Shown: positions 1 to 10,060 of the stretch, in pieces
Position numbering within the stretch: the stretch's first letter is position 1
Layout of the letters: the number at the start of each line of letters is the position of its first letter
Assembly: GCA_018648685.1 (NCBI GenBank)
Contig: JABGQT010000049.1
Location: forward strand, 49,408-113,407
Source of the DNA: Anaerolineae bacterium
GTDB taxonomy: Bacteria > Chloroflexota > Anaerolineae > Anaerolineales > Villigracilaceae
DNA length: 64,000 nt
Reading direction: 5' to 3'
The notes under the pieces: generated by a model
What the model was told of the DNA's origin: nothing
The model's input: the letters and a program-made list of their open reading frames with translations, nothing else
Databases searched by the model: none
Made by a program: the position numbers and the translations under genes

Positions 1-36
1 TTGATAATTATTCAAGCAATTTTATAAGGAGAAAAT

Positions 37-1029
37 ATGGAATACAGAAATTTAGGACGCTCAGGATTAAAAGTTTCGGCGCTATCTTTTGGCGCGTGGG
101 TCACATTTGGTGATCAAATTGGCGAAAGAGCAGCACAAGCAATGATGCAAGCCGCGATCGATGCGGGCGTAAATTTCTTCGATAACGCTGAAGTTTACGC
201 AGGCGGAAAAGCGGAAACGATGATGGGCAAGGTTGTCAAAAAAGCCGGCTGGAAACGTTCAGACCTGGTTTTCTCGACCAAGATTTTTTGGGGCGGCGAT
301 GGCGTGAACGACAAGGGGCTTTCACGCAAACATATCGTCGAAGGAGTCGATACCGCGCTCAAACGCCTGCAAATGGATTATGTTGATCTAGTTTTTGCTC
401 ATCGCCCTGATCTGCACACACCCATCGAAGAGACAGTGCGCGCATTCAATCATGTGATCGACCAAGGCAAAGCCTTTTATTGGGGAACGAGCGAATGGAG
501 CGCCACGCAGATTATGGAAGCGCACGGCATCGCCCGCGAATTGGGCTTGATACCGCCTACGATGGAACAGCCCCAGTACCACATGTTTCACCGTGACCGC
601 TTCGAAGCCAAATATGCTCCGCTATATGACCATCTCGGCTTGGGGACAACGATCTGGTCGCCTTTGGCAAGTGGTTTGCTGACCGGCAAATATAACGCCG
701 GAATGCCAAAAGGCACGCGCGCTACCCTTAAGGGGTACGAGTGGCTCCGAAGACGCTTTACCGATGAAACCGCTCTAGCGAATATCGCCAAAGTGGGCAA
801 ATTGATGAATATTGCGGACGAACTTGGCTGCACAATGGCACAGCTTGCTCTTGCATGGACTTTAAAGAATCCCAACGTAAGTACTACTATCACGGGTGCA
901 TCTCGTGCCGAACAAGTTGTTGAAAATATGAAGGCAATTGATTATGTAGAGAAGCTCACACCAGACGTTATGGAAGCCATTGAAGTGATCTTGGATAATA
1001 AGCCTGATGCAGAACAAGATTGGCGATAA
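37..1029 (+). CDS. aldo/keto reductase (voltage-gated K+ channel beta-subunit-like)
   Basis: 330 aa [23 protein letters not shown]-terminus, AKR barrel motifs; aaggaga SD upstream. Confidence 0.92.
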   Translation: MEYRNLGRSGLKVSALSFGAWVTFGDQIGERAAQAMMQAAIDAGVNFFDNAEVYAGGKAETMMGKVVKKAGWKRSDLVFSTKIFWGGDGVNDKGLSRKHIVEGVDTALKRLQMDYVDLVFAHRPDLHTPIEETVRAFNHVIDQGKAFYWGTSEWSATQIMEAHGIARELGLIPPTMEQPQYHMFHRDRFEAKYAPLYDHLGLGTTIWSPLASGLLTGKYNAGMPKGTRATLKGYEWLRRRFTDETALANIAKVGKLMNIADELGCTMAQLALAWTLKNPNVSTTITGASRAEQVVENMKAIDYVEKLTPDVMEAIEVILDNKPDAEQDWR

Positions 1030-1066
1030 TCACGAGTTGTGCGAATTTCACGAATAGCACAAATGA

Positions 1067-1101
1067 AAACTCCCCGTTCTTTTTGAAAGAGCGGGGAGTT
1101 G
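1067..1101. terminator. Bidirectional intrinsic terminator between convergent genes
   Basis: AACTCCCCGTTCTTTTTGAAAGAGCGGGGAGTT stem-loop. Confidence 0.75.
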
Positions 1102-1127
1102 TGTTTTAAGGTTTTCTATATTGAGTT

Positions 1128-2567
1128 CTATTTATTTTGAATATACTCATCAATAGAAACCGCGGCTTTGCGACCGGCCATCATTGCAGTAACCACCAAA
1201 TCAGGACCTGTAGCAGCATCACCACCTGCGTATACGCCAGGAAGAGAGGTGGCGCCTGTTTTATAATCTGCTGTGATCAAACCCCAGTCATGAGTTTCCA
1301 AATTGGGTGTGGATTTGCTGATGGTTTCATCGGGCCAATATCCTAACGCCAGCACAGCTGTATCCGCTTCAACAATAAAGTTAGAACCAACAACCTTGAT
1401 CGGGCGTCGGCGACCAGAATCATCGGGCGCGCCCAACTCCATGCGCAAACATTCAACTCCTGCCAATCTACCATCATCACCGGGGATAAATTTGATAGGC
1501 TGGGTGAGGAATTGAAAATTCGCACCTTCTTCACTGGTCATTTCTCGATCTTTGGCACCACCCGGCACTTCTCTTAAGGTACGTCGATAAAGGCAAGTCA
1601 CTTCTTCAGCACCAAGCCGCAGGGATGAGCGCAAAGCATCTGATGCCGTATCTCCACCACCGATAACGACCACCTTTTTTCCTAGATCCGTCAGCGGTTC
1701 CAAGCCCCCAGGAAGATACGCTGAATTAACATTTGTGCGGATAAGAAATTCAGTCGCCAAATGTACCCCTGGCAGATCAACGCCTTCGGCTTTGAGCGGG
1801 GCATCGACTTGAGTACCTACACCAATGAAAATGGCTTCAAAACCTTCGTTGAATAGATCATTAATGGTTTTATCTTTTCCTATAAAAATATCATATACAA
1901 ATTTTACGCCTGCCTCTTCAAGATCTTTTACAGATTGGAAGACCACATCTTTAGGAAGTTTAAAATTGGGAATTCCATAAGTGAGCAAACCGCCCGCTGC
2001 GGGCTTGGCTTCAAAAATGGTAATTTGATACCCTTTTTGAAGAAGTTGTTCTGCGCAACCGTACCCAGAAGGACCCGCGCCAATAATTGCCACTTTCTTT
2101 CCATTTGACTTGGGGGTCGGAATGCAATAGCCTTTTTCTTCGCGCTCATAATCCATAACATAGGCTTCGAGCATATCCGTTAGCACAGGCGCCCCCTCAT
2201 CTTTGGCAAGTACACAAGACCCTTGGCATAATTGCTCATGCGGGCAAACGCGACTGCAAACTTCAGGAAGAGAACTGGTTTGTCGATAAAGTTCAGCTGC
2301 TTTCAAAAATTTGCCTTCCTCAATCATCCACATGGCTGATGGAATATCATTGTGACAAGGGCAGGCAACCACGCAACCGGCAGGGTCTGGGCAATGTATG
2401 CACCGAGAAGCTGCCATCTTCGCGCACTCTTCTGAAAAGGGGATAACGACATCATCAAAGTCGCCAATTCGTTCATCAGGTGGGCGGAGTCGAATGCCGT
2501 CACAAACTGTCAACGCACGTGATTTACGATCAATAGCTAAATCTTCGCTGGGGATAGATTGAGTCAT
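1128..2567 (-). CDS. Glutamate synthase small-subunit-like NAD(P)H oxidoreductase (GltD/PreT family)
   Basis: 479 aa; N-terminal Cys clusters (CIHCPDPAGCVVACPCHNDIP), GAGPSGYGCAEQL and GGGDTASD nucleotide-binding motifs. Confidence 0.9.
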   Translation of the reverse strand: MTQSIPSEDLAIDRKSRALTVCDGIRLRPPDERIGDFDDVVIPFSEECAKMAASRCIHCPDPAGCVVACPCHNDIPSAMWMIEEGKFLKAAELYRQTSSLPEVCSRVCPHEQLCQGSCVLAKDEGAPVLTDMLEAYVMDYEREEKGYCIPTPKSNGKKVAIIGAGPSGYGCAEQLLQKGYQITIFEAKPAAGGLLTYGIPNFKLPKDVVFQSVKDLEEAGVKFVYDIFIGKDKTINDLFNEGFEAIFIGVGTQVDAPLKAEGVDLPGVHLATEFLIRTNVNSAYLPGGLEPLTDLGKKVVVIGGGDTASDALRSSLRLGAEEVTCLYRRTLREVPGGAKDREMTSEEGANFQFLTQPIKFIPGDDGRLAGVECLRMELGAPDDSGRRRPIKVVGSNFIVEADTAVLALGYWPDETISKSTPNLETHDWGLITADYKTGATSLPGVYAGGDAATGPDLVVTAMMAGRKAAVSIDEYIQNK

Positions 2568-2747
2568 CTTGAACTCCTTTATAATGCCGGTACATTGACA
2601 CGACTTTGCTTACCCAATCATAGTAAAGACAGCCACTGCTTATTAGTTCCTTTTATCACAACTGTTAGTTCTTTTTGTCACAAAAACACCCCGCAGATGT
2701 CACGTGCGCCACTTATTAATCTGTTATTCTCTCTTCTTTTGAGAAAT

Positions 2748-2785
2748 AAAAAGTCCCTGCGCCAATAAAAGAGCAGGGACTTTTA
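2748..2785. terminator. Intrinsic terminator
   Basis: AAAAGTCCCTGC-loop-GCAGGGACTTTT. Confidence 0.7.
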
Positions 2786-2804
2786 TAAATCTATTTATCT
2801 TCAA

Positions 2805-3590
2805 TTAGCTAAATTTTAGCCAACCCATTGAGATACTATATCTGATCAGCATCGCTCCACACATCAGGACGATCAGAACCCTAAGGTAGGAAGGGTTGAT
2901 CCTGAAAAGGAATTTTGAACCCAGCCATGCGCCAATTCCTTGCCCAACGATCATAAAAATACCAGCGATCCAGACAATTCTCCCTGTTGTTAGAAATACA
3001 AGCAAAGCAGCAAAGTTCGTAGCAAAATTCATCGTTTTGGCAACAATCGTTGCTGAGATCAACCCGCGCCCTCGAAGAGAAACTCCTGATAAAGCAAAAA
3101 ATGAGCCTGTGCCTGGACCGAAGAATCCATCATAACTCCCAATGAGCGGAACAACAAAATTCCTGTATTTCTGGTAGGACAGTTTAGGCTCACCATCGCC
3201 TTCTTTGGGTTTCGGCGAAATTAGAAAATAAATGGCAATAAATAAGAGCACCACGGGGATAACAAAAGAGAGCATTTCAGGGTCAATAAGCTGCACGGCA
3301 GAAGCACCCATCGCTGACCCCATGAAGGCAAAAAGCATCAAACCTCTTACTTCTTTCCAAGTGACTTTTTTGTTTATGAACATCATCAAGGTCGCTGTCC
3401 CTGACCCCATGCTGCTCTGGAATTTATTTGTGCCAAGCACAGCCAAAGGGGGAATACCGCTCAAGATCAATGCGGGAACAGTGAGCAAGCCCCCGCCACC
3501 AGCCAGGGTATCTAAAAAACTGGCGACGATAGCTGTTAAAAACAATAGAAAAAGTACTTGTATAGAAAGCTCTGGAATTTCCACTTGCAT
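2805..3590 (-). CDS. TSUP (TauE/SafE) family sulfite exporter-like membrane protein
   Basis: 261 aa polytopic; DTLAGGGGLLTVPAL and IGSYDGFFGPGTGSFF repeats typical of TSUP. Confidence 0.9.
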   Translation of the reverse strand: MQVEIPELSIQVLFLLFLTAIVASFLDTLAGGGGLLTVPALILSGIPPLAVLGTNKFQSSMGSGTATLMMFINKKVTWKEVRGLMLFAFMGSAMGASAVQLIDPEMLSFVIPVVLLFIAIYFLISPKPKEGDGEPKLSYQKYRNFVVPLIGSYDGFFGPGTGSFFALSGVSLRGRGLISATIVAKTMNFATNFAALLVFLTTGRIVWIAGIFMIVGQGIGAWLGSKFLFRINPSYLRVLIVLMCGAMLIRYSISMGWLKFS

Positions 3591-3846
3591 CTCCTTTGTT
3601 TATCGGGAGAGAATAACACTGTTGTTGAAAAAGATAAAGCATAAATTCTAGAGCAGTCGCATGAGATAAACTCAATACAACGTAAATTAAGTTTTTTACA
3701 AAAACCCTGCGAAGATTGCTAAACGCTGGATTGATTTGCTCACATAACTTCTCTTCTATAGGAAACCTTTTCTCAAAGGAACCTTCGCAAGGTTCAACGC
3801 AAAAAACGCAAGGAAATTATTTTACGATGTGCCCAAGTATCTACAT

Positions 3847-3989
3847 TAGGACTTTCGCTTTTGAGCGAGAAAAGAGGGTGCGTCGCACGAAAACGATGAG
3901 AATCTGCCCTTCGACAGGCAAAAAGCTTGTCGATTAAGATCTTTTTGTCGATGCTGGTACGACGCACGCCTACCTGAGCGAAAGTCCTA
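3847..3989. repeat. Long inverted repeat / structured element (MITE-like or ncRNA)
   Basis: Perfect outer arms TAGGACTTTCGCT (3847-3859) / AGCGAAAGTCCTA (3977-3989); inner GTGCGTCG / CGACGCAC; further nested inverted segments. Confidence 0.6.
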
Positions 3990-4061
3990 TCATAAAGATT
4001 GTTAGAAACAACAGAGTATAATGAGCATGGCCCTTTACACATCCCCCTTTGTGAGGTTCTC

Positions 4062-7000
4062 ATGCCTAAAACATCCCCCAAAGCTCTTTTCATTTTTATC
4101 ATTCTTTCTCTGATTTTTTCGGCTTGTTCAATGCCGAGTATCGTTTCGCCATCTCAACCAGAAACGCAAGAATCTGCGGCAACGCCGACGGCAATTCCTG
4201 ACCAGAATTTACCGCCAAAGCTTGTCGAAACCCTGCCCATGGAAGGCAGCAGTATTGGTCTCCAGGAGCCGCTCACTTTTTATTTTAATCAGCCGATGGA
4301 GCGAGCTTCAGTAGAGGCAGCCTGGAATCCCACTCCTGCTATTGCGGGGCAATTTCTTTGGGTGGATGATGCAACACTCACTTTTACGCCCAGTGATCCT
4401 CTGGAGGCGGGGGCAAGCCTAAATATCGAGTTTGAGACGGGGGCAAAATCAGCAAAAGGCGTTGCTCTACCCGAACCTGTTCACTCTCTTTTTAATGCGG
4501 CAGATGCCATCCACCCCGTTCAGTTTTTGCCTGCAAACGGGAGTTCAGATCTAAGCGTCGATTCTGCCGTGGTCGTCACTTTTAATCAACCCATTGTACC
4601 CCTCGGCGCAGATGCCGCGACATTACCCGTTGCATTTACGTTGGAACCCGCTGCGCAAGGACGCGGGGAATGGGTCAATACGAGTACCTACATTTTTTAT
4701 CCTGAGCCTGCTTTAGCGGGGGGGCAAGCCTATAAGGCGGTTTTGAACCCCGGTTTGCGGAGCGTTGCGGGGACAGTTTTGGCAGATGTGGGGAGTTGGT
4801 CTTTCGCTACCGCGCTACCACGTTTGCTGAAAATTAGCCCATCAACCGAAATCCCCCTGCCGCTTGATTTGGAAATGACGCTGACTTTTAACCAGCCCAT
4901 GGATGCAGCGAGCGTGGAATCTAATTTCTCTTTACTTGGCGATGAAGGAGGGGTATCCGGTACTTTTGAATGGGCAGAAGACCTTCGCTCGGTGACTTTT
5001 ATTGCCGATAATTTGTTGGCGCGTAATAGCAATTATCGCTTTGCATTGAACGGAGCCGCTTTAGCACAAGGCGGAACAGCGCTGGAAAGTGGCTGGGATG
5101 TAGAGATGATCTCCTCGCCGAATTTTGCAGTCCTTTCTACAGACCCGGAAGAAGGCGGTGTAACAAATGAGTATTTTTCGGGGCATATCTATTTTACAAC
5201 CGATGTTACAAGAGATGATGTTGAAGACTTTATAACGATCTCTCCTGAAGTATCTGGTTTTGGTGCAGGTTCTTTTGATAATTCGATCAATTTTCGCGGA
5301 AATTTTGATTTTGAAACAAACTACACTGTTACGGTTTCTTCTGCCCTTAAAGATCGTTGGGAGCAAGAACTGGGAGAATCTTTTAGTTATAGTTTTTCAA
5401 CACCTGCGCCAGAGCCAAAAATTTCTTTACCCTATATTGGCTCTCCTTTTTACTTTTCTTCAGCAACAGAGCCTCTTTTCTACATCCAATCGACCAATAT
5501 CCCCAGAGTTGATCTGACTCTCGGCGAGGTCGCTCTTGCTGATTTCTTCCGTCTTTTTGGGCCGGATGGTTATGATGAACGCCAAGTTTATCAGGCAGAG
5601 AATGAATCTTTTTGGCGGCAGGATTTGGATATTGAGAAGAACAAAAGTCAGAGTTTTTCGTTAGACTTAGCACCTAACACTGATGCACTCACCCCGGGAA
5701 TTTATTCTCTCCGCGTTTGGAAAGGGGGCGCAGAAGGCGGTTCATCGCCAAATTATATCGTTGCCAGCAATATCAATACGCTTTTCAAATTTGGCACCAC
5801 AGATGCGCTCATTTGGGCAACCGATCTCGAAACAAATGCCCCTATCGCAGGACAAACAGTCTCTGTATATGACGAAAGCGGCACGCTCCTTGCCAGTGGA
5901 ACTACCGATGCACAAGGTATCTGGTATGGGGAAATTCCCACACAAGAGGATTTCTATCAAAACTACTATGTCGTTTTGGGGCAAATTGGCGAAGAGAATT
6001 TCGGCTTTGGCTCTTCTGTTTGGGGCGAGGATATTACCCCCTGGCACTTTGGTCTTTCTATGGATCGCCGCCCGCCACACACCGAAGTCTATCTCTACAC
6101 AGATCGCCCCATTTACAGACCTGGGCAGACTGTTTATTTTCGGGCGATCGTGCGCGAAGCCTTCGATGGACGTTATGGCGCGCCTGCGCTCACATCCCTG
6201 CCATTAACCGTCTCCAATAGCTGGGGCGATAATATCCACACCCTTAACCCCGCTCTCTCTGAGTACGGCGCAGCGCAAGGCTCCTTTGTCATCCCCGAAG
6301 ATTCGCCCTCCGGCTATTTCTCTTTCTTCAACAAAGAGCTTCAATTTTCTGCTAATTTTGAAGTCGCAGACTATAGAAAGCCAGAAATCAATCTCAGCAT
6401 GGAGATGACCCCCTCAGCAATTAAAAATGGCGAATCACTCAACGCAGAAATTTCCGCTCAATATTATTTTGACGCTCCCGCCAGTGACCTCCCCGTACAC
6501 TGGACAATTTACGAAGATAATAGCTATTTTTATCTCCCCGGCTACAGAGTTGGCAATCTTAATCTCGATTGGCTGAACTACAGAAACGACTACCGCTACT
6601 ATGGCAGTTTTCTCAACGAAGGTGAAGGAAAAACAAATGCTGAGGGTATTCTTACACTCGATTTCAACGATCTCGATATCGCCGATGGCACGCGCGAGCT
6701 AACCCTCGAGATCACCGCGCAAGACGAAAGCAATCAACAGATCAGCACACGCAGCACAGCCCTCGTTCACCCCGAAGATTTTTATATCGGATTAAGATCC
6801 GACACCTGGGTGGGACGCGAAGAAAGCGAAATGGGATTTGACATCCTGACCGTAGATTGGGATTCCGCGCCGCTCTCAGCCCAGGGCTTGCACGCCGATT
6901 TCAAACAGGTCACGTGGGAAAGGCAGGAGCCCGTTCATTCTTACGAATCCCCAACATTTACCCCTGTTTATACCCCCGTCAGCGATGTGGATTTTGCCAC

Positions 7001-9947
7001 CGGCAACGATGGCGGGGCACGGCTTTCTTTTACGCCCCCATCCCCCGGCACCTATATCCTCGAAGTCAGCGGAGAGAATACCTCCACACAGATCATGCTC
7101 TGGGTGCGTGGCGCAGAAAGAGCGATCTGGCCTCGTCTCCCTCATAACCATATCCAGTTAGCCGCAGATAAAGATTCATATATTCCCGGCGATATCGCTG
7201 AGATATTTATCCCCAATCCCCTTGATGCACCTACCCAGGCACTTGTTACCGTTGAACGTGGCACCATCCACAAATCTGAGATTATTAGTATAGAAGCGGG
7301 CGGCTCAACCTATAGCCTGCCGCTAACAGAAGCAGATGCTCCGAATGTCTACTTTTCTGTCACACTCCTCAGCGGACGCGATTTCCGCGTGGGTTATGCA
7401 GAATTGCCAGTTTCTGCCGCCGCACAAATTTTAAATGTGACTCTTACCTCTACTCCGATTCGTTCTGAACCGGGCGGAGAAGTGAATTTTGGCATCCAGG
7501 TCAGCGATTCTGCGGGAAACCCCGTGCAGGGAGAATTCTCTCTGGCCGTTGTAGACCTTGCAGCCCTCGCTTTGGCAGACCCAAATTCTGAACCGATCGA
7601 AGAAGCCTTTTACGACAAAGCTCGTCTTGGCGTACGAACGACTCTCTCTATGGCTGGCGACAGCATTTACGGAATCTTCCTCGATGGCGGCGCAGGCGGA
7701 ATGGGCGGCGGTGGCGGCGAAGGAATCGCTGTTGTACGCGAAAATTTCCCTGATACTGCGTATTGGAACGGAAATATTGTCACTGACGTGAATGGCCAAG
7801 CCCAAGTGAGCGTTATATTGCCTGATAATCTGACAACCTGGTATGTCGATCTGCGCGGCATTACAAAGGAATCGCTTGTTGGTAGCGCAGAACTGGAAGT
7901 TGTCAGCACCAAAGATGTTTTGCTGCGCCCGGTCACACCGCGCTTCCTCGTCGTTGGCGACCATCTCGAAATGGCCGCTATCGTTCACAATAACACCAAT
8001 GTCGAACAACGCGGAACTGTGAGTTTGCAAGCCATCGGCTTTTTGTTAGATGACCCGAACGCCATTGAACAAGAGATCGTGATCCCCGCAGAGGGGCGCG
8101 TTAAAGTTTCGTGGTGGGGCACAGCGCAAGATGCCGAATCCGCTGAATTGCTTTTCAATGCCAATTTTGGCGAAAATCAGGATATTACCCGCCCAAGCTG
8201 GGGTGCACTGCCCATTTTGCGCTATACCGCACCGCAATCTTTCGTGACGGCCGGGACGCTCGAGACAGCCAAAACTTTAACGGAATCCATTTCCTTGCCG
8301 CGCAGCTTTATCCCCAACGGTGGCAAGCTGGAGGTCACGCTTGACCCCTCGCTGGCAGCCGCGATCCTTCAGAGCCTGAAGGCGATTCCCGTATCCAAAT
8401 CCACATCCAGTAATGAAGCCATCCTCTCTTACCTTTTGCCGAATATTGCCACGTATAAGGCTTTGCAATCAGCAGGTTTGAGCGAGCCGGAACTGGAGGC
8501 ACGCCTTGAAGAAACGCTGGAAAAAGGCGTGGCGCAGTTGCTCGTCAACCAAAATAATAATTATGGCTGGGATTGGTACGCAAAAAGCGAGCATGTGCTC
8601 GGTGGCAGCGGCGTATACGGCAAACCCAGTATTGGGGGCGGGGGCATCGAGAGCGACCCTTATATTTCGGCTTATATTCTCTTTGGGCTGTGGCAGGCGC
8701 GCGACGCGGGCGTATATATTGACGAGAGCGTTTTCTCGAATGCGCGCGATTATTTGCACTCTGCTTCGCTACCTTACATCTCGAATGCCGACCCTGCAAC
8801 CTGGGAAAAAGATCGGCTTGTTTTTATCCAATATGTGCTGCAAATGACCGGCGGCGCAGATGCTATCGCGGTCGATCAATTGGATGAATGGAGGGAAACG
8901 ATCAGCCCTTGGGCGCAGGCTTTGCTGGCATTAACCTTTGAATCTCGACAGGTGGGGGACGAACGTGCATCCAGCTTGTTTGCCAATCTCGAAAGTTCTG
9001 CCCGACGAAGCGCGAGCGGCGCACACTGGGAAAGTGATGCCCATTCGTGGAGAAATCCCGGCACCCCAAATTACACCACCGCCACGGTCATTTACGCCCT
9101 CGCGCAACGTGATAGCGCGAATCCGCTCCTGAATGATGCTGTTCGGTATTTGGCTGCGCATCGAAATATCCATGGTTATTGGAGTTCGACTTATGAAAAC
9201 GCCTGGTCACTTTTGGCATTGACCGAAGTGGCGAAAAACGCACAGGAATTTAACGCATCTTTCGATTTCTCTTCGCACTTGAATGGCTCCATGATCTCTG
9301 AAGGGCAAGCGAATGCGTTGGTTCCCGTGACCACAACCACTTTGCTGGATTCTTTACAGCTTTCTCTGCCTAATGCGCTGAATATCAGTCGTGGCGAAGG
9401 GATTGGCAGACTCTATTATCGTGCGGCTCTCTTCGTAGACCGCGCTGCAGAAACAGCCCCTGCATTAAATCGTGGAATGGAAGTTTCCCGCAGCTATTAC
9501 AATGCCGACTGCGAAGAAGATTGTGTACCGCTGACTGCCACCCAATTATCTGCTGGCGCAAAAGTGAAAGTACAAGTATCTGTAAACCTTGCCAATGATA
9601 GCTATTATGTGCAGGTTGAAGACTTCATCCCCGCCGGAGCAGAAATCCTGAACCAACAACTTAATACATCCGAATTGGGCGAAGAAGCGGATAGCGTGGA
9701 AGTTTATGACCCCGATAATCCTTTTGCTAATGGCTGGCGCTGGTGGTTCTTCTCTGAGCCGCAAATTGGCGATGAAAATATCACCTGGTCAGCCGATTAT
9801 CTCCCCGCCGGAACCTATGTACTCAGCTATACCATCATCCCCTTGCAAGCGGGCGAGTATCGCGTTTTGCCCGCCCACGCCTGGCAGAGCTTCTTCCCCG
9901 ATGTGCAGGGTGCGAGTGCGGGAGAGATTTTTGTGGTGAGGGAGTGA
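4062..9947 (+). CDS. Alpha-2-macroglobulin family lipoprotein
   Basis: Start at internal ATG after GTGAGG (MPKTSPKALFIFIILSLIFSACS lipobox); Ig-like MG repeats, YLYTDRPIYRPGQTVYFRA and ILPDNLTTWYVDLRGIT motifs, TED-like C-terminal region. Confidence 0.9.
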   Translation: MPKTSPKALFIFIILSLIFSACSMPSIVSPSQPETQESAATPTAIPDQNLPPKLVETLPMEGSSIGLQEPLTFYFNQPMERASVEAAWNPTPAIAGQFLWVDDATLTFTPSDPLEAGASLNIEFETGAKSAKGVALPEPVHSLFNAADAIHPVQFLPANGSSDLSVDSAVVVTFNQPIVPLGADAATLPVAFTLEPAAQGRGEWVNTSTYIFYPEPALAGGQAYKAVLNPGLRSVAGTVLADVGSWSFATALPRLLKISPSTEIPLPLDLEMTLTFNQPMDAASVESNFSLLGDEGGVSGTFEWAEDLRSVTFIADNLLARNSNYRFALNGAALAQGGTALESGWDVEMISSPNFAVLSTDPEEGGVTNEYFSGHIYFTTDVTRDDVEDFITISPEVSGFGAGSFDNSINFRGNFDFETNYTVTVSSALKDRWEQELGESFSYSFSTPAPEPKISLPYIGSPFYFSSATEPLFYIQSTNIPRVDLTLGEVALADFFRLFGPDGYDERQVYQAENESFWRQDLDIEKNKSQSFSLDLAPNTDALTPGIYSLRVWKGGAEGGSSPNYIVASNINTLFKFGTTDALIWATDLETNAPIAGQTVSVYDESGTLLASGTTDAQGIWYGEIPTQEDFYQNYYVVLGQIGEENFGFGSSVWGEDITPWHFGLSMDRRPPHTEVYLYTDRPIYRPGQTVYFRAIVREAFDGRYGAPALTSLPLTVSNSWGDNIHTLNPALSEYGAAQGSFVIPEDSPSGYFSFFNKELQFSANFEVADYRKPEINLSMEMTPSAIKNGESLNAEISAQYYFDAPASDLPVHWTIYEDNSYFYLPGYRVGNLNLDWLNYRNDYRYYGSFLNEGEGKTNAEGILTLDFNDLDIADGTRELTLEITAQDESNQQISTRSTALVHPEDFYIGLRSDTWVGREESEMGFDILTVDWDSAPLSAQGLHADFKQVTWERQEPVHSYESPTFTPVYTPVSDVDFATGNDGGARLSFTPPSPGTYILEVSGENTSTQIMLWVRGAERAIWPRLPHNHIQLAADKDSYIPGDIAEIFIPNPLDAPTQALVTVERGTIHKSEIISIEAGGSTYSLPLTEADAPNVYFSVTLLSGRDFRVGYAELPVSAAAQILNVTLTSTPIRSEPGGEVNFGIQVSDSAGNPVQGEFSLAVVDLAALALADPNSEPIEEAFYDKARLGVRTTLSMAGDSIYGIFLDGGAGGMGGGGGEGIAVVRENFPDTAYWNGNIVTDVNGQAQVSVILPDNLTTWYVDLRGITKESLVGSAELEVVSTKDVLLRPVTPRFLVVGDHLEMAAIVHNNTNVEQRGTVSLQAIGFLLDDPNAIEQEIVIPAEGRVKVSWWGTAQDAESAELLFNANFGENQDITRPSWGALPILRYTAPQSFVTAGTLETAKTLTESISLPRSFIPNGGKLEVTLDPSLAAAILQSLKAIPVSKSTSSNEAILSYLLPNIATYKALQSAGLSEPELEARLEETLEKGVAQLLVNQNNNYGWDWYAKSEHVLGGSGVYGKPSIGGGGIESDPYISAYILFGLWQARDAGVYIDESVFSNARDYLHSASLPYISNADPATWEKDRLVFIQYVLQMTGGADAIAVDQLDEWRETISPWAQALLALTFESRQVGDERASSLFANLESSARRSASGAHWESDAHSWRNPGTPNYTTATVIYALAQRDSANPLLNDAVRYLAAHRNIHGYWSSTYENAWSLLALTEVAKNAQEFNASFDFSSHLNGSMISEGQANALVPVTTTTLLDSLQLSLPNALNISRGEGIGRLYYRAALFVDRAAETAPALNRGMEVSRSYYNADCEEDCVPLTATQLSAGAKVKVQVSVNLANDSYYVQVEDFIPAGAEILNQQLNTSELGEEADSVEVYDPDNPFANGWRWWFFSEPQIGDENITWSADYLPAGTYVLSYTIIPLQAGEYRVLPAHAWQSFFPDVQGASAGEIFVVRE

Positions 9948-10060
9948 GAGGAGGGTTTTGATATATAATGTTCATAATGCGGGTTAGAAAAATTAGATTC
10001 CGTCTATCGCCTAGTTAGATTACTAATCATGTCTTGGCTCGCCCATCTAGAGGCATTCAA

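Noticed and set aside
5683-6207. 174-aa + ORF in another frame
   Set aside because: Lies wholly inside the A2M coding sequence in a different frame, without motif support
7431-8030. 199-aa minus ORF
   Set aside because: Antisense to the A2M gene; no SD or family resemblance
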